Of a stretch of 64,000 bases of DNA, positions 36,288-45,641 are shown in pieces. The position numbers and the translations under genes are program-made. Source of the stretch: Caulobacter sp. RHG1 (lineage in GTDB: Bacteria; Pseudomonadota; Alphaproteobacteria; Caulobacterales; Caulobacteraceae); the NCBI RefSeq assembly GCF_013181195.1, contig NZ_SMZP01000001.1:797939-861938 (forward strand), read 5' to 3'. Numbering within the stretch: the stretch's first letter is position 1; every line of letters starts with the position of its first letter. The notes below the pieces were generated by a model. That model was not told the origin of the DNA. It saw only the letters and a list, made by a program, of their open reading frames with translations, and did no database searches.

Positions 36288-37514
36288 TCACCCCGCCGCT
36301 TCCGTCAGGCTGGAATACACCAGCGTCCGCAGCTCGCGCCGGATCGGGTAGGCGTTCGACGGCATCAGCTGGGTCATGAACACCACCGTCAGGTCCTCGA
36401 CGGGGTCGACCCAGAAGGCGGTCGAGGCCATGCCGCCCCAGAAATATTCGCCCAGCGAGCCCAGGTTCTTGGTCCGGGCCTGATCGATGGTCATGGCGAA
36501 GCCGAGGCCAAAGCCCAGCCCTTCGAACACCGCCTCGCTGAACAGCGACTTGGACGCCTGGACCAGCTCCTGGCCGCCCGGCAGGTGGTTCATGGTCATC
36601 AGCTTGAGGGTCTTGGGGCTGAGCAGCCGCACGCCGTCCAGCTCGCCGCCGTTCAGCAGCATGCGGCAAAAGCGCATGTAGTCGGCGGCGGTCGAAACGA
36701 GGCCGCCGCCGCCCGACTTCACGGCCGGGTCGGACAGGAAGCGGCTCTTCAGCGGATCGTCCTGCAGCACCATCTTGCCCTGCGGGTTCAGCGTATAGCA
36801 GGCGGTGAAGCGGGCGCGCTCGCTCTCGGGCACGAAGAAGCCAGTGTCGACCATCTTCAGCGGGTCGAAGATCCGGCTCTTCAGGAAAGCCTCGAACGGC
36901 TGGCCCGAGATCGCCTCGACCAGATAGCCCAACACGTCGGTTGCCACCGAATAGTTCCAGGCCGTCCCCGGCGAGAACTCCAGCGGCACAGTCCCCAGGG
37001 TGTCGACGAAGGTCTGCAGGCCGCCTTCGCTGTCGACGCCGTCCAGCCGCAGCTTGCGATAGGCCGCGTCGACATTGGTGCGCTGCTGGAAGCCATAGGT
37101 CAGGCCCGCCGTGTGGCGCAGCAGATCGATCATCCGCATCGGCTCGGCCGTGCGCTCGGTCAGGAACGCCCCGGCCACGCCGGCCTGGAACACGCCCAGG
37201 TCGCGCCACGCTGGAATGAAGCGGTGCACCGGATCGTCCAGCGCCACCAGCCCCTCCTCGACCAGCATCATGAAGGCCACGCTGGTGACCGGCTTGGTCA
37301 TCGAATAGATGCGAAACAGGCTGTCGGCCTTCAGCGGCTTGCCGCGCTCGATGTCGGCCGAGCCCAGCACCGTCTGATAGGCCAGCTGCCCGCGCCGCCA
37401 CACCTGGACCTGGGCGCACGGCAATTTCCCGGTGTCGATATACTTGTCCTGGATGAAGGTCTCGATGCGCTCCAGGCGCTCGGACGACATGCCTACGGCT
37501 TCCGGCGTGCTCAA
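36288..37514 (-). CDS. Serine hydrolase (class C beta-lactamase / EstB-like)
   Basis: 408 aa from TTG at 37514, which has GGGAGGGAT upstream; the reading from 37592 lacks a ribosome site. Nucleophile motif SMTKPVTSVAFMMLVEEGLV (SxxK), second motif Tyr in NYSVATDVLGY (YxxA-type), and GEYFWGGMASTAFWVDPVED near the C-terminus. No signal peptide seen, so probably cytoplasmic. Such enzymes are esterases or peptidases more often than antibiotic-inactivating lactamases. Divergent from the hybrid kinase gene, 124 bp apart. Confidence 0.9.
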   Translation of the reverse strand: MSTPEAVGMSSERLERIETFIQDKYIDTGKLPCAQVQVWRRGQLAYQTVLGSADIERGKPLKADSLFRIYSMTKPVTSVAFMMLVEEGLVALDDPVHRFIPAWRDLGVFQAGVAGAFLTERTAEPMRMIDLLRHTAGLTYGFQQRTNVDAAYRKLRLDGVDSEGGLQTFVDTLGTVPLEFSPGTAWNYSVATDVLGYLVEAISGQPFEAFLKSRIFDPLKMVDTGFFVPESERARFTACYTLNPQGKMVLQDDPLKSRFLSDPAVKSGGGGLVSTAADYMRFCRMLLNGGELDGVRLLSPKTLKLMTMNHLPGGQELVQASKSLFSEAVFEGLGFGLGFAMTIDQARTKNLGSLGEYFWGGMASTAFWVDPVEDLTVVFMTQLMPSNAYPIRRELRTLVYSSLTEAAG

Positions 37515-37638
37515 ATCGGTATCCCTCCCAGTTCTGCGACTGTCTTGCTTTTGGATCAGGAACCGAGATTTCAACGTTACGTCGAAACGCAACCTTTACC
37601 CGATCCTGCGCATCCTGATTGAAAACGAGGGAGAGTGG

Positions 37639-39579
37639 ATGGGCAAGCGCTTGGACGCAGACGCCGCATCCGGAATCGAGGCCGAGGCCGCCGACTGGTT
37701 CTTCCAGAGCAGCCTCGACATGTTCGTGGTGCTACGCGACGACGCCATCGTGAAGGTCAATCCGGCCTGGACGCAGGCGACCGGCTGGACGCCCGAGGAG
37801 ACTCTGGGCCGGCCGATCCGCGACTTCTTCCATCTGCACGACACCGAGGTGATCCACGCCATCGCCGCGGCCCTGCGCACGGTCGGCCATGCCCGCTCCG
37901 AGCACCGCCTGGCCCGCAAGGGCGGCGGCTGGCTGTGGGTGCGCTCGCAGTCGAAGATCCTTCCCAAGACCGAAGGCGGTGGCGACGGCCTGCTGATCGT
38001 CATCCAGGACTTCAGCGAGGAGCGCGCCCGCCGCATCGCCCACCAGCAGGCCGAACGCTCCAGCGAGCTGCTGCGCAGCGCCGCCGGCGTCTATGCTTGG
38101 CGCTTCAACCCGCGCAAGGGCGTCTACGTCTTCGACCAGGATGTGCCGACACCGTCGACGCCGAAGGGCGCGAAGGTGATGACCGTGGCCGAGATGACCC
38201 AGTCCATCCATGCGGAGGACCGCGAAAAGGTCTGGGAAGGCTTCACCCGCACCCTGAGGACGGGCGAACATGTGACCGTCGACTATCGCCACTTCGACCC
38301 TGGCGTCGACGCCTGGACCCACATGCACGCCGAGTGGCGCGGCGTCCGCGGCGGCAGCTCCGACGCCTGGGACATCATCGGCATCAGCCAAGACGTCACC
38401 CAGCTGGTTCGAGCCCGCGACGCGGCCCTGTCCGCAGCCGAGGCCAAGAGCCAGTTCCTGGCCAATGTCAGCCACGAGATCCGCACGCCGATGAACGGGG
38501 TGCTGGGCGTCATGCACCTGCTCAAGACCGAGTCTCTCTCCGACGACGGCCGCCGGCTGCTGAACGAGGCCCTCGGCTGCGGCGAGATGCTGTCGGAGCT
38601 GCTGAACGACATCATCGACTTCTCGAAGATCGAGGCCGGCAAGCTGGAGTTGGCGATCGAGCCGGTGGATCCCGCCGACCTGCTGCGCGGCGTGGCCGAC
38701 ATGCTGCGCCCCCAGGCCCAGGCCAAGGGCCTGGAGCTGCGCATCGAGGTTCCTCCGGCAGGGGCCGGCGCCCTGGGCTGGGTGGCCGCCGATCCGCTGC
38801 GCCTGCGCCAGGCCCTGTTCAACCTGCTGGGCAACGCCGTGAAGTTCACCCTGGAAGGCGGGGTCGTGGCCCGGCTCAGCGGGCGTCGCGTGGATGGACG
38901 CCTGCGCCTGCGCTACGAGATCCAGGACACCGGCGTGGGCATCGACGAAGAGGCGGCCCAGGGTCTGTTCGAGCGCTTCAGGCAAGGCGACGGCTCGACC
39001 ACCCGCCGGTTCGGCGGTTCGGGCCTGGGCCTGGCCATCTGCCGGCGGCTGGCCGAACTGATGGGCGGCGAGGTCGGTTTCGAGAGCCAGCCGGGACAGG
39101 GCTCGACCTTCTGGATCGAGGTGGAGGCGCAAGCCTGCGCCGCCCCGGCCGAGGCCGCGGAGGAAGACGACGGCCCGCTGTTCGCCGGCTTGCGGGTGCT
39201 GGTGGTCGAGGACAACGCCACCAACCGCCTGATCGCCGGCCGGATGCTGGAGGCGCTGGGCGCGCGGGTCACCACCGCCGACGATGGCGTTCAGGGCGTG
39301 GCCGCCGCCCGCGAGGGCTTCGACCTGATCCTGATGGACATCCAGATGCCGCTGATGGACGGCGTCGAGGCGACCCACCGCATCCGCGCCCTGCCGGGCC
39401 GCGCCGGCGCCGCGCCGATCCTGGCCATGACCGCCAACGCCATGGCCCACCAGCAAGCGGCCTACCTCGCCGCCGGCATGGACGGCGCCATCGCCAAGCC
39501 GCTGTCGCCATCCGCCCTGGTCCAGGCCATCGCCCGGGCGCTCACGACAGAGCGCCCGGACAAACGCCGGGCGTCCTGA
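37639..39579 (+). CDS. PAS-PAS hybrid sensor histidine kinase / response regulator
   Basis: 646 aa from ATG at 37639 (SD GAGGGAGAG). PAS 1 at about 20-135 (SSLDMFVVLRDDAIVKVNPA), PAS 2 at about 145-255 (VYAWRFNPRKGVYVFD). HisKA with His279 in FLANVSHEIRTPMNGVLGVM; HATPase with LGNAVKFTLEG, DTGVGID and GSGLGLAICRRLAELMGG. C-terminal receiver: VVEDNATNR, Asp567 in LILMDIQMPLMDG, T in MTANA and K in AKPLSP. All catalytic residues are intact, unlike the CBS hybrid at 5233. No membrane span. No HPt partner adjacent. Confidence 0.94.
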   Translation: MGKRLDADAASGIEAEAADWFFQSSLDMFVVLRDDAIVKVNPAWTQATGWTPEETLGRPIRDFFHLHDTEVIHAIAAALRTVGHARSEHRLARKGGGWLWVRSQSKILPKTEGGGDGLLIVIQDFSEERARRIAHQQAERSSELLRSAAGVYAWRFNPRKGVYVFDQDVPTPSTPKGAKVMTVAEMTQSIHAEDREKVWEGFTRTLRTGEHVTVDYRHFDPGVDAWTHMHAEWRGVRGGSSDAWDIIGISQDVTQLVRARDAALSAAEAKSQFLANVSHEIRTPMNGVLGVMHLLKTESLSDDGRRLLNEALGCGEMLSELLNDIIDFSKIEAGKLELAIEPVDPADLLRGVADMLRPQAQAKGLELRIEVPPAGAGALGWVAADPLRLRQALFNLLGNAVKFTLEGGVVARLSGRRVDGRLRLRYEIQDTGVGIDEEAAQGLFERFRQGDGSTTRRFGGSGLGLAICRRLAELMGGEVGFESQPGQGSTFWIEVEAQACAAPAEAAEEDDGPLFAGLRVLVVEDNATNRLIAGRMLEALGARVTTADDGVQGVAAAREGFDLILMDIQMPLMDGVEATHRIRALPGRAGAAPILAMTANAMAHQQAAYLAAGMDGAIAKPLSPSALVQAIARALTTERPDKRRAS

Positions 39580-39588
39580 AGAGCCCCT

Positions 39589-39608
39589 CATCCCCCATAT
39601 GGGGGATG
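39589..39608. repeat. Perfect 20-bp palindrome
   Basis: CATCCCCCAT followed by its exact reverse complement, just after the hybrid kinase stop and 57 bp before the next ATG. Could be a repeat tip, operator or terminator stem; the following bases are not T-rich. Confidence 0.6.
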
Positions 39609-39664
39609 CGGCGTCATCGCCCCCGGTGCAAGCCGCCCCAGAACCGATCTTGGGGGATTCATTC

Positions 39665-41758
39665 ATGGCGCTGACCGACCGCTTCACGATCACCAAGACG
39701 CTGTACGGGAGCAAGCTCACCGGCATCAGCGCCGCCGGTGACTTCAACGGCGACGGCTGGACAGACTTCCTATTGGCATGGTCGAACTCGGGTGCGCAGC
39801 AACCGCTGGCCGTGGCGTTGAGCGACGGCAAGGGTGGCTATACGGTCGGAGCCGCCGGCCTGCCTACGGGGCTCAAGGCCGAATGGGCCTTCGCCCAGGC
39901 CTCCGACTTCAACGGCGACGGCAAGTTGGACATCGCCCTTTACGACGCCGGGCGCTACGATTGGACGCTCCGCATGGGCGTCGGTCATCCGCCCACCCTG
40001 CTGGTCGGCGACGGCAAGGGCGGATTTACGGCCTCGTCGGCGCTTGCCGACGCCGTGTTGAATACGCCCAAGAATAGCTACCTAGGGACCTTCACCGACG
40101 CCGATTTGGCCATAAAGGGCTTCGTGGCGGGTGACATCGACAACGACGGCGACATCGACCTTTGGGTCGAGAGCACGGGCGCCGACAACATCACCAATCA
40201 CTTTCAGATCAACCAGGGGAACGGCCAGTTCGTGGTCGACCCCAGTCGGATCGACAAGACGACGATCTTCGGCGGCGGCTCCGGCGACTATTGGCGCTAC
40301 GGTCGCGGCGAGCTGATCGACCTGAACGGCGACGGCTGGCTGGACCTGATCCTGGGCCAAATTCGCGACAACGACCGGACGCACATCAACCAAAGCAGTT
40401 TCGTCGTCTACAACGACAAGACCGGCCACTTCCCCTTGGCCAACCGCGTGGCCATGCCCCATCCTGACTTTTATTTCGGCTATACCTCCGTCGAGGCGAT
40501 CGGTAGCGGTGACATCGATGGGGACGGGCGCGCCGACCTGATCCTGGCCCATACCCGCAACGACGACGTCTCCGGGCCGAACGTCGAGCCCGGCTTTACC
40601 GGTCGCTTCCTTCAGATTCTGATCGCCAACGCCGACGGCACATTCCGTGACGAGACCGCCACTCGACTGGGCGACCAGTCCCTGACCAAAGACGTCAAGA
40701 CGCACAACAACACCCCACACGACATCGACGTTCGTGACGTGGACGGCGACGGCGATCTCGATCTGGTTCTGAGCGGCAACTACGACTACCTCAAGGACAT
40801 CGGCCCCGCGCTGATGCTGAACGACGGCGACGGCAAGTTCGTCGCTGCCGACGTTCGCTACTTTTCCGACGGCGACGGCTTCTATGGCGAAGGCGGCTGG
40901 CTGCTGGACATCAACGGGGACGGCAAGCTGGACATGGTCCACCTGAACGGCCTGCCTGGGCCGAACGGGACCTACGACAACACCGCCACCAGCGACGACA
41001 CCGTCGAGTTCATCGTTCAAATCGCCAAGGGCGCCCCGACTGGTGCGGCCACCAGCGCCGGCGGCGTCAAGCTGGTTCAGATGGCCCAGAGCGTGCTGCG
41101 GCTGGACGACGTGCTGCTGCGCGACTTCGCCAGCCTGAAGACCGCCGCCGCGGCCTACGACAAGGGGACCCTGACCAATGCCGGCCTGGTCACGACGGTC
41201 TCGACCCTAGCCGACGCCACGACTTCGGTGGCGACGATGAGCTACCAGTTCTTCACCGGCAAGATCCCCAGCGTCATCGGCATCGACTTCCTGGTCGCGC
41301 CGGACGGCCCCAACACCGCCAATCTCAACAGTGCGGCCTACGCCAAGTTCAACACCGTCAACCGTTACATCAACTTCGCCATGAACCTGGGCCGCAACGG
41401 CGAGGCCAAGGACAGCTTCGCGGCGGAGTACGGATCGCTGACGCTGTTCGAAGCGACGCGAAAGGCCTACGGCGTCATCTTCGGCAAGGCGCCGAACGAC
41501 GCCAAGGTCGCCCAGTTGCTGGAGGGCCGCGTCGACTTCCTGGCCAGCTTCAGCGGCGATCCGGCCGAGGGAATCGGCACCAAGGCGGCGATGGTCGGCT
41601 TTCTCCTGGCGGCGGCGGCGACTGAGAACCTGGGCGTCCTGGCCCGTTCGAACGACGCTTGGCTGGCCGACCTGTCCGACGGCTCGGCCCCGTTCGCGGT
41701 CAACATCCTGGATCCGGCCAACGGCTACTACAAGGCCGACTTCATCTTCGGCGGCTGA
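39665..41758 (+). CDS. FG-GAP beta-propeller protein with C-terminal RsaA-anchor-like domain
   Basis: 697 aa from ATG at 39665 (SD TTGGGGGA). Residues about 15-440 carry exactly seven calcium-type blade motifs: DFNGDGWTDF, DFNGDGKLDI, DIDNDGDIDL, DLNGDGWLDL, DIDGDGRADL, DVDGDGDLDL, DINGDGKLDM. That fits one seven-bladed integrin-like propeller. Residues about 495-690 resemble, from memory, the N-terminal LPS-binding region of the S-layer protein RsaA: MSYQFFTGKIPSVIGIDFLV, YAKFNTVNRYINFAMNLG, KAAMVGFLLAAAATENLG and AWLADLSDGSAPFAVN. There is no N-terminal signal peptide; type I secretion would fit but no RTX tail is visible. Probably a cell-surface protein held by LPS. No T1SS genes are nearby. 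Confidence 0.8.
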   Translation: MALTDRFTITKTLYGSKLTGISAAGDFNGDGWTDFLLAWSNSGAQQPLAVALSDGKGGYTVGAAGLPTGLKAEWAFAQASDFNGDGKLDIALYDAGRYDWTLRMGVGHPPTLLVGDGKGGFTASSALADAVLNTPKNSYLGTFTDADLAIKGFVAGDIDNDGDIDLWVESTGADNITNHFQINQGNGQFVVDPSRIDKTTIFGGGSGDYWRYGRGELIDLNGDGWLDLILGQIRDNDRTHINQSSFVVYNDKTGHFPLANRVAMPHPDFYFGYTSVEAIGSGDIDGDGRADLILAHTRNDDVSGPNVEPGFTGRFLQILIANADGTFRDETATRLGDQSLTKDVKTHNNTPHDIDVRDVDGDGDLDLVLSGNYDYLKDIGPALMLNDGDGKFVAADVRYFSDGDGFYGEGGWLLDINGDGKLDMVHLNGLPGPNGTYDNTATSDDTVEFIVQIAKGAPTGAATSAGGVKLVQMAQSVLRLDDVLLRDFASLKTAAAAYDKGTLTNAGLVTTVSTLADATTSVATMSYQFFTGKIPSVIGIDFLVAPDGPNTANLNSAAYAKFNTVNRYINFAMNLGRNGEAKDSFAAEYGSLTLFEATRKAYGVIFGKAPNDAKVAQLLEGRVDFLASFSGDPAEGIGTKAAMVGFLLAAAATENLGVLARSNDAWLADLSDGSAPFAVNILDPANGYYKADFIFGG

Positions 41759-41763
41759 CGGCC

Positions 41764-41804
41764 GGCCCTGGCGAGCGGACCCAGTGGGCTCGCTCGCCAG
41801 GGCC
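41764..41804. terminator. Hairpin between convergent genes
   Basis: 14-bp perfect arms GGCCCTGGCGAGCG and CGCTCGCCAGGGCC with a 13-nt loop, placed between the propeller protein stop and the convergent YIP1 gene stop. Weak T-run, so probably a bidirectional terminator. Confidence 0.7.
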
Positions 41805-41811
41805 TTGCCGA

Positions 41812-43008
41812 CTATCGCGCCAGAGCTTCCAGGCGGCCAGCGTTCACCGCACCGACGGCGCGCTTCAGGTCGTCGACGCTGTCGGCCGTGCCCTCGGCCT
41901 CGACCGAGAAGCGGTCGGCGACGACCACCGAGTACTTGCCGTACTTGGACTGGCGGTTCCATTCCTCGGACACCAGCCGTCCATCGACCGTGGAGACCTT
42001 CTCGTAGCCTTCGTCGGTCTCGCGGGTCTGCTGCGCGCCCATGCCCGAGGCCAGGGCCGCCATCGCGCCCATGGGACCAAGGTCGGTGACCGCCAGCTGG
42101 AACGAGGAGTCGCCCTTCCGGTAGTCGGCCTTGGCCACGCCGATCTGGACGTCGCCCGAGCCGGTCGAGCTGGTCTCGAGATTGGCCCGCGTATAGCCGG
42201 CCATGTCACCGGGGATCAGGGCCTTGAGGGCGTCGACCGCCACCGGCTTCTGAGGCTGCTTGGACAATTGCTCGGCGCGGTTGGCGGCGGCCTGCATCTG
42301 GCCCAGATCGACCTTCTGGCCGTTGATCTCGACCGTGCCGGAGGCGCCCGCGGCATTGCCCGCGGCCACGCCCGCCAGGCCGCCGCCGGCGAGACCGGCG
42401 CCCAGGCCGGCCATGCCGATCACCGTGGTGGTGATCACCCCGATGACGATCGAGACGACGATGGCCGCCAGGATCGTGACCACCGCATAGCCGGTGGCCT
42501 TCTCGGCCGGGGCCTTCATCACGCGGGGCAGGCCCAGATAAAGCAGGTAGCAGCCGTACAGGCTGGCCAGCAGGACGACGATGCCCAGCGCCGGCATGAT
42601 CTGCAGCACGCCCGCCACCCAGCCGGCCGTGCCGGAATAGGCGGCGACCTTGAAGGCCTGGACGCGGTTCTTCTCGGCCCCGAAGCTGGGAGCCAGGGCG
42701 TCAATGATGAAGCCCAGGATGGCGACCATCAGCAGCGCGCCGAGATAGCCCATGACCGCGCCGGCGATGCCCAGGCCCAGGCCCGGCTTGACCGACAGCC
42801 CCGGAATGCCGACGCCGAACAGCTGGCCGCCGATCAGGCCGGCCACCGCCGGGATCGCCGCCAGGATGCAGACATAGCCCGTGAACAGGCCGCCGATCGT
42901 GGCGGGCTCCCGTTCGATCCGTTCCCATTCGGCGGAGGGCGAAAGAAGGATGCCCTTGATCCGCGCCACAAGACCGGTCGACGCCGATCCACCTTCAACA
43001 ACTGCCAT
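41812..43008 (-). CDS. YIP1-family inner-membrane protein with long C-terminal domain
   Basis: 398 aa. N-terminal IKGILLSPSAEWERIERE is the usual start of bacterial YIP1 proteins. About five membrane helices follow between 38 and 225 (GLFTGYVCILAAIPAVAGLI, LGALLMVAILGFIIDALAPS, ILAAIVVSIVIGVITTTVIG). Residues 240-398 are soluble and resemble a small alpha-beta domain (TVEINGQKVDLGQMQAAANR, YSVVVADRFSVEAEG). Role unknown; the C-terminal part may face the periplasm. Confidence 0.8.
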   Translation of the reverse strand: MAVVEGGSASTGLVARIKGILLSPSAEWERIEREPATIGGLFTGYVCILAAIPAVAGLIGGQLFGVGIPGLSVKPGLGLGIAGAVMGYLGALLMVAILGFIIDALAPSFGAEKNRVQAFKVAAYSGTAGWVAGVLQIMPALGIVVLLASLYGCYLLYLGLPRVMKAPAEKATGYAVVTILAAIVVSIVIGVITTTVIGMAGLGAGLAGGGLAGVAAGNAAGASGTVEINGQKVDLGQMQAAANRAEQLSKQPQKPVAVDALKALIPGDMAGYTRANLETSSTGSGDVQIGVAKADYRKGDSSFQLAVTDLGPMGAMAALASGMGAQQTRETDEGYEKVSTVDGRLVSEEWNRQSKYGKYSVVVADRFSVEAEGTADSVDDLKRAVGAVNAGRLEALAR

Positions 43009-43107
43009 TTTCGCGAACGCGCTCCATGCAAGAAGAAACGCCCGCCCCGATGCGGCTATCTAGGCACAGTTCTCGGAAAGATCGAAACAAGCCTTTGCGA
43101 CAACGGC

Positions 43108-44046
43108 TTATACTGAGGTCTGCTGCAGGAAGAGCCGCGACTCACGCTCCAGAATCTCGGCGGGCACGCCGTGATCAACGCCCGGCAGCACCACCAGCTT
43201 CGACTTCGGGATGCGCTCGGCCATGACCCGTGAGTGGACGGGATCGCAGATCCAGTCGTCGGCGCCGCAGATCACCAGGGTCGGGACCTTGATGTCCTTC
43301 AGCCTTTCGGTGACGTCGAACGCGCGCCAGACCTCGGGCCGATAGAGGTCGTTGTGGACCTTGGCGCGATAGGCCACGCGCCGGGAATTGGCCAGGATCC
43401 GGTTGTAGTCGGGCGCCTCGCCGTCCGGCAGGTACATCGGCGCCAGGGCGAACATGATCAGCCGGAATTCCTCGTCGTCGACGATGTTGGGACTGAACAG
43501 CTTGTCCAGCATCTCGCGTGTGGCCATCGGCGCCTTGGCCGCTCGCCGGGCCTCGAAATTGGCGATCGCCGCCTCCTCCTGGCGATAGGACGGCGCCGTG
43601 CCGCGCAGGATCAGGTGCGAGAGGCTATCGGGGTAGCGCATGGCATAGGCCAGGGCGATGAAGCCGCCGAACGAGCCGCCGTGCAGGACCAGCTTGCGGC
43701 TGCCGCCTTGCGTCAGCCGCAGCTGTTCGATGTCATCGCACATCTGGTCGAAGGTGAACGGCCCCGTGACGCTGGACTTGCCGTGGCCGCGCATGTCGAA
43801 GCCAATCACCCGATATTGGTCGGCCAGCGGCTTGAAGGCCGCGAACACCCCGCCGTGCGTGCCGAAACCTCGCCCGCCGTGCAGCACGATCAGCGGCGGG
43901 GCGTCCTCCGGCCCGGTGATCGAGCAGGCCAAGTCCGCGCCGTTGATCCGCAGCGTCCCCGGCGGCGCGACGACCGCCTGGACCTTGCTCGCCGCCAGCC
44001 CCAGCGGCGCGGCGGCCAGCGCCATCAATGCGGTCCTGCGTTCCAT
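43108..44046 (-). CDS. Exported alpha/beta hydrolase (proline iminopeptidase-like)
   Basis: 312 aa from ATG at 44046 with GGAGAGGGCGAG before it; the longer reading to 44172 is rejected. N-terminal signal MERRTALMALAAAPLGLAAS. Oxyanion block LIVLHGGRGFGTHG, nucleophile elbow LHGGSFGGFIALAYAMRYPD (the GGSxGG form of the S33 group), acid in VICGADDWICDPVHS, and His in VLPGVDHGVP. Aminopeptidase or esterase activity in the periplasm is likely. Divergent from the AlgI-like gene with 192 bp between starts and no gene in that gap. Confidence 0.88.
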   Translation of the reverse strand: MERRTALMALAAAPLGLAASKVQAVVAPPGTLRINGADLACSITGPEDAPPLIVLHGGRGFGTHGGVFAAFKPLADQYRVIGFDMRGHGKSSVTGPFTFDQMCDDIEQLRLTQGGSRKLVLHGGSFGGFIALAYAMRYPDSLSHLILRGTAPSYRQEEAAIANFEARRAAKAPMATREMLDKLFSPNIVDDEEFRLIMFALAPMYLPDGEAPDYNRILANSRRVAYRAKVHNDLYRPEVWRAFDVTERLKDIKVPTLVICGADDWICDPVHSRVMAERIPKSKLVVLPGVDHGVPAEILERESRLFLQQTSV

Positions 44047-44238
44047 CTCGCCCTCTCCACGCTCTACGAGGCGGCCACCACGCCGCCGAGGCGTCGCGAA
44101 GGTCAAACCGCTTATTACCCGGAACGGTGAAATCGACGCGGCTGACCCGTCCGGGGTCACGCCTCTGTTCAAACGGCGGCAAGCTCGCTAACCCTCCTGC
44201 CCAGGTTGAGGCTGACCGCGCGTCGCCTTGGGGGAAGT

Positions 44239-45639
44239 ATGCTGTTCTCGTCGCCGCTGTTTCTGTTCTTCGTACTGCCGCCGGCGCTGCTGCTGTACTT
44301 CCTGGCGCCGAAGGTCCTGAAGAACACGGCGCTGCTGGTCGCCAGCGTGCTGTTCTATGCCTGGGGCGAGCCGGCCGCGGTGCTGGTGGTGCTGGCCTCG
44401 GCGCTGTTCGACTACCTGCTGGGCCCCAAGGTGGTGAAGCCTGGCCCCGAGGGCGGCCGCTGGCTGGCGCTGGGCGTGTCGGCCAACCTGCTGCTGCTGT
44501 TCGTCTACAAGTACGCCAACTTCTTCATCGGCACGGTCGAACCGGTACTGGGCCCCCTGCCCCACCTGAACCTAGCCCTGCCGCTGGGCGTGTCGTTCAT
44601 CGTCTTCGAGAAGATCACCTATCTGGTCGACCTGCGCCGGGGCGAAAGCCGCACCGCCCGGTCCCTGCGCGACTACCTGCTGTTCGTGTTCTTCTTCCCC
44701 AAGGTGCTGGCCGGCCCGATCATCAAGTATCACGAGATCGACGACGCCCTGCGCAACCGCCAGGACGCCAAGACCGAGGTCTGGGACGACCGGACCTGGG
44801 GCTTCCTGCGCTTCCTGTGGGGCCTGGCCCGCAAGGTGCTGATCGCCGACGTCTGCGCCCAGGTGGTGGACCGCGCCTTCGATCCGGCCGGGGCCACGCC
44901 GGGCTTTGCCGGCGCCTGGATCGGGGTGATCGCCTTCACCGCCCAGATCTATTTCGACTTCGCCGGCTATTCGGACATGGCCCTGGGCCTGGCCCGGATG
45001 TTCGGCTTCAAGCTGCGGGAGAACTTCGCCCACCCCTATGGCGCGGTCAGCTTCACCGAGTTCTGGAAGCGCTGGCACATCTCGCTGACCACCTGGATCC
45101 GCAGCTATCTGTACATCCCGCTGGGCGGCAACCGGCACGGCCAGGCGCGGACCTATCTGAACCTGTGGCTGTGCTTCCTCCTGTCAGGCCTGTGGCACGG
45201 GGCGGCCTGGACCTTCGTGCTGTGGGGCGCCTGGCACGGGGCGTTCATGGTGCTGGACCGCCAGAGCTGGTGGAAGTGGAGCGAGAAACTGCCCTCGCCG
45301 CTGCGCGCGGCCGGGGTGCTGTTTCTGGTCGCCATCGGCTGGACCATCTTCCGCGCCCACGACCTGCCCCAGCTGGGCGCGATGCTGAGCGCCATGGCCT
45401 CGCCAGGGCTGGAGGGCCGCTTCGTCGCCTTGCGCAGCCATGAGCTAGCCGCCATCGTCATCGGCCTGGGCGGCGCGCTGATCGCCGCCACGCCGCTGGT
45501 CCGCCGCCTCGTCACAGCCGGCGCCGCCCGCCCCGCCGCCCGCGCCGGCGCCGCCGTCTTCATCGTCGCCGTCGGCGGCCTGGCCATCGCCAAGGCGCTG
45601 ACGACGACGTTCAATCCCTTCCTCTATTTCCGGTTCTGA
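44239..45639 (+). CDS. MBOAT-family membrane O-acyltransferase (AlgI-like)
   Basis: 466 aa from ATG at 44239 (SD GGGGGAAG). Multi-pass: MLFSSPLFLFFVLPPALLLY start typical of AlgI. Catalytic MBOAT motifs TEFWKRWHISLTTWIRSYLY, IPLGGNRHG, and SGLWHGAAWTFVLWGAWHG with the invariant His. It moves acetyl groups across the inner membrane for O-acetylation of a polysaccharide. The AlgJ/AlgX-like gene follows after 2 nt, forming a two-gene acetylation unit. No alginate or cellulose synthase genes are nearby, so the acceptor glycan is unknown. Confidence 0.93.
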   Translation: MLFSSPLFLFFVLPPALLLYFLAPKVLKNTALLVASVLFYAWGEPAAVLVVLASALFDYLLGPKVVKPGPEGGRWLALGVSANLLLLFVYKYANFFIGTVEPVLGPLPHLNLALPLGVSFIVFEKITYLVDLRRGESRTARSLRDYLLFVFFFPKVLAGPIIKYHEIDDALRNRQDAKTEVWDDRTWGFLRFLWGLARKVLIADVCAQVVDRAFDPAGATPGFAGAWIGVIAFTAQIYFDFAGYSDMALGLARMFGFKLRENFAHPYGAVSFTEFWKRWHISLTTWIRSYLYIPLGGNRHGQARTYLNLWLCFLLSGLWHGAAWTFVLWGAWHGAFMVLDRQSWWKWSEKLPSPLRAAGVLFLVAIGWTIFRAHDLPQLGAMLSAMASPGLEGRFVALRSHELAAIVIGLGGALIAATPLVRRLVTAGAARPAARAGAAVFIVAVGGLAIAKALTTTFNPFLYFRF

Positions 45640-45641
45640 CC

